From: an uncultured Flavobacteriaceae bacterium | GTDB lineage: Bacteria; Bacteroidota; Bacteroidia; Flavobacteriales; Flavobacteriaceae | NCBI GenBank assembly: GCA_938018045.1 | Contig: CALIIP010000052.1 | Coordinates: forward strand, 1-9,710 | Direction: 5' to 3' | Length of the DNA stretch: 9,710 nt | Shown: positions 6,287-9,710 of the stretch, in pieces | How the letters are laid out: every line of letters begins with the position of its first letter | Position numbering within the stretch: position 1 is the first letter of the stretch | Notes under the pieces: generated by a model | What the model saw: the letters and a program-made list of their open reading frames with translations, nothing else | What the model was told of the DNA's origin: nothing | Databases searched by the model: none | Translations under genes and position numbers: made by a program

Positions 6287-8374
6287 ATGAAAACAAATTT
6301 TATCAAAGCAGGACTTTTAACTATTGTCATTGCTGCAGGTGTCACTTTAACTTCTTGTAAAAAAGAAGCAGAAACACCAAAAGTTCCAGGTATTGACCTT
6401 GCAAAAATGGACAAAAGCACAAGTCCTAAAGATGATTTCTTTAGACATGTAAATGGAACATGGTTAGATAACACTGAAATTCCTTCTGATCAAACTTCTT
6501 GGGGAAGTTTTAATGAATTGCGTAAAAAAACGGATGCAGATGCATTGGCAATTTTAAAAGAAGCGATCGCAAAAGGAGAATCTACTTTAAAAGATGCTTC
6601 TGGTGTTAAAACTATGACAGATCAGCAAAAAGCAGTAAATCTTTTTGAGTCTATCATGGACACTGTAGCAAGAGATAAGCAAGGAATTAACCCTTTAAAA
6701 CCTTATTTAGCAAAAGTTGATGCTTTACAAAATATCGATGATTTACAAAAATTATTGATAGAAATGGAACCTTTTGGAGGTATCGGTTTCTTTGGTGTTG
6801 GTGTTGGATCTCACCCAAAAAACAGTAACATAAACGCTGGATATTTAGGTGGAGGAACACTTGGTTTATCTAGAGATTATTATGTAGATACAGATGAAGA
6901 TACAAAGGCGAAAAGAGAGAAGTATCGTGCTCATATTGCTCGCATGATGCAATATATAGGAGAGTCAGAAGAGGAAGCAAAGGCAAATGCAGATAAAATT
7001 TTAGCGTTTGAAACTCGTATGGCAGCGCCAAGAATGACAAAGGAAGACAGGAGAGATGCACGTAAACGTTTCAATCCAAAATCTATGGATGACTTAAACA
7101 AAATGACACCTTCAATCGATTGGAGAGCATATTTTGACGGAATCGGTGCAACAAGTTTAGATACTGTAATTGTTACTGATCCAGGATATTTTGTTGCTTT
7201 AGAAAGCATATTAAAAGAAAATAATATTGAAGATTGGAAAAATTATTTACGTTGGTCAGTAATTGATGTAAATGCAGGATATTTATCAACTGATGTTGAA
7301 AAAGCAAATTGGGAATTCTACGGAAGAGATTTAAGAGGTGCTAAAGCAATGAGGGATCGTGAAGAAAGAGCATTAGGTACATTAAATGGAAGTATTGGAG
7401 AAGCACTAGGAAAGTTATATGTTGATGCTAAATTTCCGCCAGAAGCAAAAGAAAAAGCAAAGAAAATGATTGATAATGTTATGCTTGCATTTAGAAATCG
7501 TATTGACAATCTTGATTGGATGACTCCTGAGACTAAGGAAAAAGCAAAAGAGAAGTTAAATAAAATGAGCGTCAAAATAGCGTATCCAGATAAATGGAAA
7601 GATTATTCAGCACTTGAATCTACAAGTGTTAAAAACGGAGGAACTTATTTTGATAATACTTTGAATTTAAAGAAATGGAACTTTAAAGAAGATTGGGCAA
7701 AACTTGGAAAAGAAGTTGATAAAAGTGAGTGGATGATGGCTCCTCAAGTAGTAAACGCATACTTTATGCCTCCTTATAACGAAATTGTATTTCCAGCGGC
7801 AATCTTACAACCTCCTTTCTATAACTACCAAGCAGATGATGCTGTAAATTATGGAGGAATTGGTGCAGTTATTGGACATGAAATATCTCATTGTTTTGAT
7901 GATTCAGGATCTCGATATGACGCAGACGGAAATTTAAATAACTGGTGGACAGAAGATGATTTAACAAAGTTTACGGCTTTAGGAACACAACTAGAAGAGC
8001 AGTATAGTGCTGTTGAAGCATTACCAAACGTTAAGTTAAATGGTAAATATACTTTAGGTGAAAATATTGGAGATTTAGGTGGTATTAGTGCTGCTTATGA
8101 CGGACTTCAAATTGCATTAAAAGAAAGCGGTAAAACTGAGTCAATTGATGGTTTTACTCCAGAACAACGTTTCTTTATGTCTTGGGGAACAGTTTGGAGA
8201 ACTAAGTATACCGAAGAAGCTTTGAGAAATCAGATTAAAACAAACACACACTCTCCAGGAATGTACAGAGCGGTAATGCCTTTACAAAATGTAGATGCTT
8301 TTTATGCAGCGTTTGATATCAAAGAAGGAGATGAAATGTATTTAAAGCCAGAGGATAGAGTTAGAATTTGGTAA
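6287..8374 (+). CDS. M13 family zinc metallopeptidase, lipoprotein (neprilysin/PepO-like)
   Basis: The 695-residue product is a full-length M13 endopeptidase of the neprilysin and PepO type, which cleaves short peptides on the amino side of hydrophobic residues. The N-terminus is a signal with lipobox LTSC and acylated C24, so it should sit in the periplasm or at the cell surface. The family N-terminal domain begins with DDFFRHVNGTWLDNTEIPSD. In the catalytic domain, N490-A491-Y492 with FMPPYNEIVFPA forms the substrate-binding edge. HEISH at 531-535 gives two zinc ligands and the catalytic Glu, and ENIGD at 592-596 gives the third ligand E592 and D596. H655 in NTHSP matches the transition-state histidine. 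The protein ends in RVRIW, where animal members have CRVW; I see no cysteines beyond C24 and C536, so disulfides are absent. It ends with tandem stops TAATAA. Confidence 0.96.
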   Translation: MKTNFIKAGLLTIVIAAGVTLTSCKKEAETPKVPGIDLAKMDKSTSPKDDFFRHVNGTWLDNTEIPSDQTSWGSFNELRKKTDADALAILKEAIAKGESTLKDASGVKTMTDQQKAVNLFESIMDTVARDKQGINPLKPYLAKVDALQNIDDLQKLLIEMEPFGGIGFFGVGVGSHPKNSNINAGYLGGGTLGLSRDYYVDTDEDTKAKREKYRAHIARMMQYIGESEEEAKANADKILAFETRMAAPRMTKEDRRDARKRFNPKSMDDLNKMTPSIDWRAYFDGIGATSLDTVIVTDPGYFVALESILKENNIEDWKNYLRWSVIDVNAGYLSTDVEKANWEFYGRDLRGAKAMRDREERALGTLNGSIGEALGKLYVDAKFPPEAKEKAKKMIDNVMLAFRNRIDNLDWMTPETKEKAKEKLNKMSVKIAYPDKWKDYSALESTSVKNGGTYFDNTLNLKKWNFKEDWAKLGKEVDKSEWMMAPQVVNAYFMPPYNEIVFPAAILQPPFYNYQADDAVNYGGIGAVIGHEISHCFDDSGSRYDADGNLNNWWTEDDLTKFTALGTQLEEQYSAVEALPNVKLNGKYTLGENIGDLGGISAAYDGLQIALKESGKTESIDGFTPEQRFFMSWGTVWRTKYTEEALRNQIKTNTHSPGMYRAVMPLQNVDAFYAAFDIKEGDEMYLKPEDRVRIW

Positions 8375-8381
8375 TAAAAAC

Positions 8382-8438
8382 AATTAATTAAATAAAAAAA
8401 GCGTCCAATTATGGACGCTTTTTTTTATTTAATTAATT
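8382..8438. terminator. Bidirectional terminator between the M13 peptidase gene and recX
   Basis: An intrinsic hairpin with GC core GCGTCC (8401-8406), loop AATTAT and GGACGC (8413-8418) is flanked by seven A before and eight T after, so it works as a rho-independent terminator from either side. The complementarity continues outward: the 25-base left arm 8382-8406 matches the 26-base right arm 8413-8438 with only one unpaired base in the A/T run. The right arm contains the recX stop codon and its last three sense codons plus part of a fourth. It ends transcripts of the two converging genes. Confidence 0.93.
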
Positions 8439-8898
8439 CATTGATTTTGGCATAAACCAAATTTGATTCCCAACCTCGATAGAGTAAGTAATCTGCTAAT
8501 TTTTTTCGCTTCTTTTGAGTATTAGTTTCTTTAATTGCATCAAACCGTTTTTGGGCAAGTTCGTTGAAAGTATTGATGTAATCTGTTTCATCAATCTCTT
8601 TCAATGCGGTTTTTATATTGTAAGCAGAGATATCTCTGAATTTTAATTCGCGAACAATTCGTTGTTTACCCCATTTTTTTATTCTGAATTTACCTCTGGC
8701 GAAACTTTTAGAAAAGCGTTCTTCATTTAAAAAATCATGTTCAATAAGATGTACAATAATGATGTCATGTGTCTCAGGAATCATCCTGTAATCATATAGT
8801 TTTGAAGTAATTTCTTTGTGACACCTATCTTGATAAACACAATAACGTTCCAATGCGCGTTTTGCTTCTTCTATAGTATATGATTTTTGAGAATTCAT
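8425..8898 (-). CDS. recX: Regulatory protein RecX
   Basis: RecX binds inside the RecA filament groove and limits RecA recombinase and coprotease activity. The 157-residue, basic, all-helical product has the three-helix repeats of the family: EEAKRALERYCVYQDRC and EITSKLYDYRM near 10-39; HDFLNEERFSKSFARGKFRIKKWGKQRI near 54-81, which carries the RF-x-x-x-(F/Y)-(A/V)-R core; then RELKFRDIS and a third unit ending in LADYLLYRGWESNLV. No recA is next to it, as is common in this phylum. The final sense codons and stop are part of the terminator hairpin. The ATG at 8898-8896 is chosen because it gives the usual length and no upstream in-frame extension shows the family pattern. A -7-like TAATTTTT lies about 15 bases upstream of the ATG on the minus strand (8920-8913) but is a weak match. 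Confidence 0.92.
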   Translation of the reverse strand: MNSQKSYTIEEAKRALERYCVYQDRCHKEITSKLYDYRMIPETHDIIIVHLIEHDFLNEERFSKSFARGKFRIKKWGKQRIVRELKFRDISAYNIKTALKEIDETDYINTFNELAQKRFDAIKETNTQKKRKKLADYLLYRGWESNLVYAKINELIK

Positions 8899-8900
8899 TG

Positions 8901-9013
8901 TTGCAAGGTAAGAAAAATTAGAAATTTTAATAAATAGTAGAGTTTGTTAATAAACTGCTGAGAACAAGTTTGATAGAAATGCAAATTATTTTTATATTTG
9001 TAGTCCCTTGCAA
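8901..9013. repeat. Inverted 8-mer CCTTGCAA in both divergent leaders
   Basis: TTGCAAGG at 8901-8908 and CCTTGCAA at 9006-9013 are exact reverse complements. Each therefore places CCTTGCAA in the coding direction just before a start codon: two bases before the recX ATG on the minus strand, and seven bases before the ATG at 9021 on the plus strand. Both lie close to the expected transcription start sites. A shared regulator site or chance are both possible. Confidence 0.4.
8969..9000 (+). promoter_or_regulatory. Bacteroidota-type promoter, TTTG-N20-TATATTTG
   Basis: TTTG at 8969-8972 and TATATTTG at 8993-9000 are separated by 20 bases, matching the known flavobacterial consensus (TTG, 17-23 bases, TAnnTTTG) recognised by the primary sigma factor of the phylum. 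Transcription should begin around 9005-9008, leaving a leader of roughly 15 bases before the ATG at 9021. This is the best promoter in the window and supports the start chosen for the following gene. Confidence 0.8.
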
Positions 9014-9020
9014 TAATAAT

Positions 9021-9710
9021 ATGAAGAAAAAATTACTTTATTTTATTTTTATAGTTTCTCTTTTTGTGTCCAATGTTTCTTTTGGGCAAGGTTCGGAAAC
9101 GTTTACAAATTTAAACGCATCTGGAAGTACATATAGTTCTGGGACATATGTTGGAGATAATGGAGTAACTTGGACTTATAATGGAGCAAGAACAGTTACT
9201 TCAGTAGATAACATTACAGGAAGAACAATTGGTTTTGGTTCTTCTGGAACTAGAAATGTAAGTGCAACATCTGATTCAAATGGTGTTGGTGATTTAACTT
9301 ATACAGCAAGTTCTTATTTTACAGGAGGTAATGCATCTGATAGAAGTATAGAAGTTTATGTTGGTGGGAGTTTATATGAAAGTTATACTCTAGCAGCAAT
9401 GACTACAAATTTCACTAGAACTTTTACTGCAAATGAAACAGGAAGCGTTAGTGTTGAGTTTAGATCAGTAGGATCTAGTCAGATTGTTATTGATGATGTT
9501 TCTTGGACTGTTGGAACAATAATTCCAACAATAACAACAAGTACAACATCACAAACAGGATTAGATTACACGGTAGGTTTTGGGCCATCAACAGAGCAAA
9601 CATTTACAGTTGAAGGAAGTAATTTAACCAACGATATTTTAGTAACTGCTCCAACCAATTTTGAAATTTCGACATCTTCAGGAACAAGTTTTGGACCATC
9701 AGTTACTTTG
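9021..9710 (+). CDS. Secreted beta-sandwich/Ig-like protein, probable T9SS substrate (3' end outside window)
   Basis: The frame opens at ATG 9021 and runs 230 codons to the window end without a stop. A signal peptide fills residues 1-22: three lysines, a hydrophobic core, then VSFGQ, with cleavage expected next to Q23 as is usual in Bacteroidota. Residues about 25-163 look like one beta-sandwich module, starting SETFTNLNASGSTYSSGTYV and closing with IVIDDVSWTV, a pattern I know from carbohydrate-binding-like domains of Bacteroidota surface proteins. From about 168 an Ig-like repeat begins (EQTFTVEGSNLTNDILVTAP, then NFEISTSSG), a module common in multidomain T9SS cargo such as secreted nucleases and adhesins. 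The mature part has no Lys, His or Cys. The catalytic domain, if any, and the C-terminal sorting domain lie beyond the window, so the activity is unknown. Confidence 0.88.
   Translation, partial: MKKKLLYFIFIVSLFVSNVSFGQGSETFTNLNASGSTYSSGTYVGDNGVTWTYNGARTVTSVDNITGRTIGFGSSGTRNVSATSDSNGVGDLTYTASSYFTGGNASDRSIEVYVGGSLYESYTLAAMTTNFTRTFTANETGSVSVEFRSVGSSQIVIDDVSWTVGTIIPTITTSTTSQTGLDYTVGFGPSTEQTFTVEGSNLTNDILVTAPTNFEISTSSGTSFGPSVTL

Noticed and set aside
6870..7575. Three open frames (63-92 codons) antisense to the M13 peptidase gene
   Set aside because: All overlap a well-supported coding sequence, have no start context or family motif, and their low-complexity Leu/Ser-rich translations are typical of antisense shadows.
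1..9710. CRISPR array, transposon, phage, toxin-antitoxin or defence system
   Set aside because: No spaced direct repeats, transposase, integrase, paired small toxin-antitoxin genes or nuclease/helicase cassettes were seen; the content is core metabolism, envelope and secretion genes.

Overview
The window looks like chromosomal core sequence from a marine or soil member of the Flavobacteriaceae (Bacteroidota). Four things point there: the AT-rich composition; promoter elements of the Bacteroidota type (TAnnTTTG, once with TTTG 20 bases upstream); the lack of Shine-Dalgarno sequences before most starts; and gene families typical of the group (DUF3098, a 160-residue family ending in SWHNRF, a beta-sandwich surface protein with a Bacteroidota-type signal peptide). 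The genus cannot be settled from the sequence alone.

Layout. At 1-344 lies the 3' part of a methylmalonyl-CoA epimerase gene. At 462-3981 is a tightly packed plus-strand run: ftsX, a DUF3098 membrane protein, uppP (undecaprenyl-diphosphate phosphatase), truB (tRNA pseudouridine-55 synthase) and an alpha/beta hydrolase strikingly like eukaryotic MEST/PEG1. Gaps are +2, -1, +9 and +9 bases, so this is very probably one operon; its first three genes act at the cell envelope. Facing it on the minus strand (5376 down to 3970) are a conserved hypothetical gene and glsA, a serine-dependent glutaminase. The hydrolase and glsA overlap tail to tail by 12 bases.

At 5478 a lipoprotein gene with an unusual lysine-periodic tail diverges from that pair. 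It is followed at 6287-8374 by a large M13 (neprilysin/PepO-like) zinc metallopeptidase, also a predicted lipoprotein. The M13 gene converges on recX (8898 down to 8425); an A/T-flanked, nearly perfect 25/26-base inverted repeat between them serves as a bidirectional terminator and contains the recX stop codon. Divergent from recX, a textbook Bacteroidota promoter drives a secreted protein that starts at 9021 and is still open at the window end: a signal peptide, a beta-sandwich domain, then the start of an Ig-like repeat. It is probably a type IX secretion (T9SS) substrate, but the C-terminus that would prove this lies outside the window.

I found no rRNA, tRNA, CRISPR array, insertion sequence, phage gene or defence cassette, and no gene-free stretch over about 120 bases. 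I do not see a clear new multi-gene system. The points most worth a second look are the MEST-like hydrolase, the lysine-pentad lipoprotein tail, the unassigned family next to glsA, and several short repeats in promoter regions.
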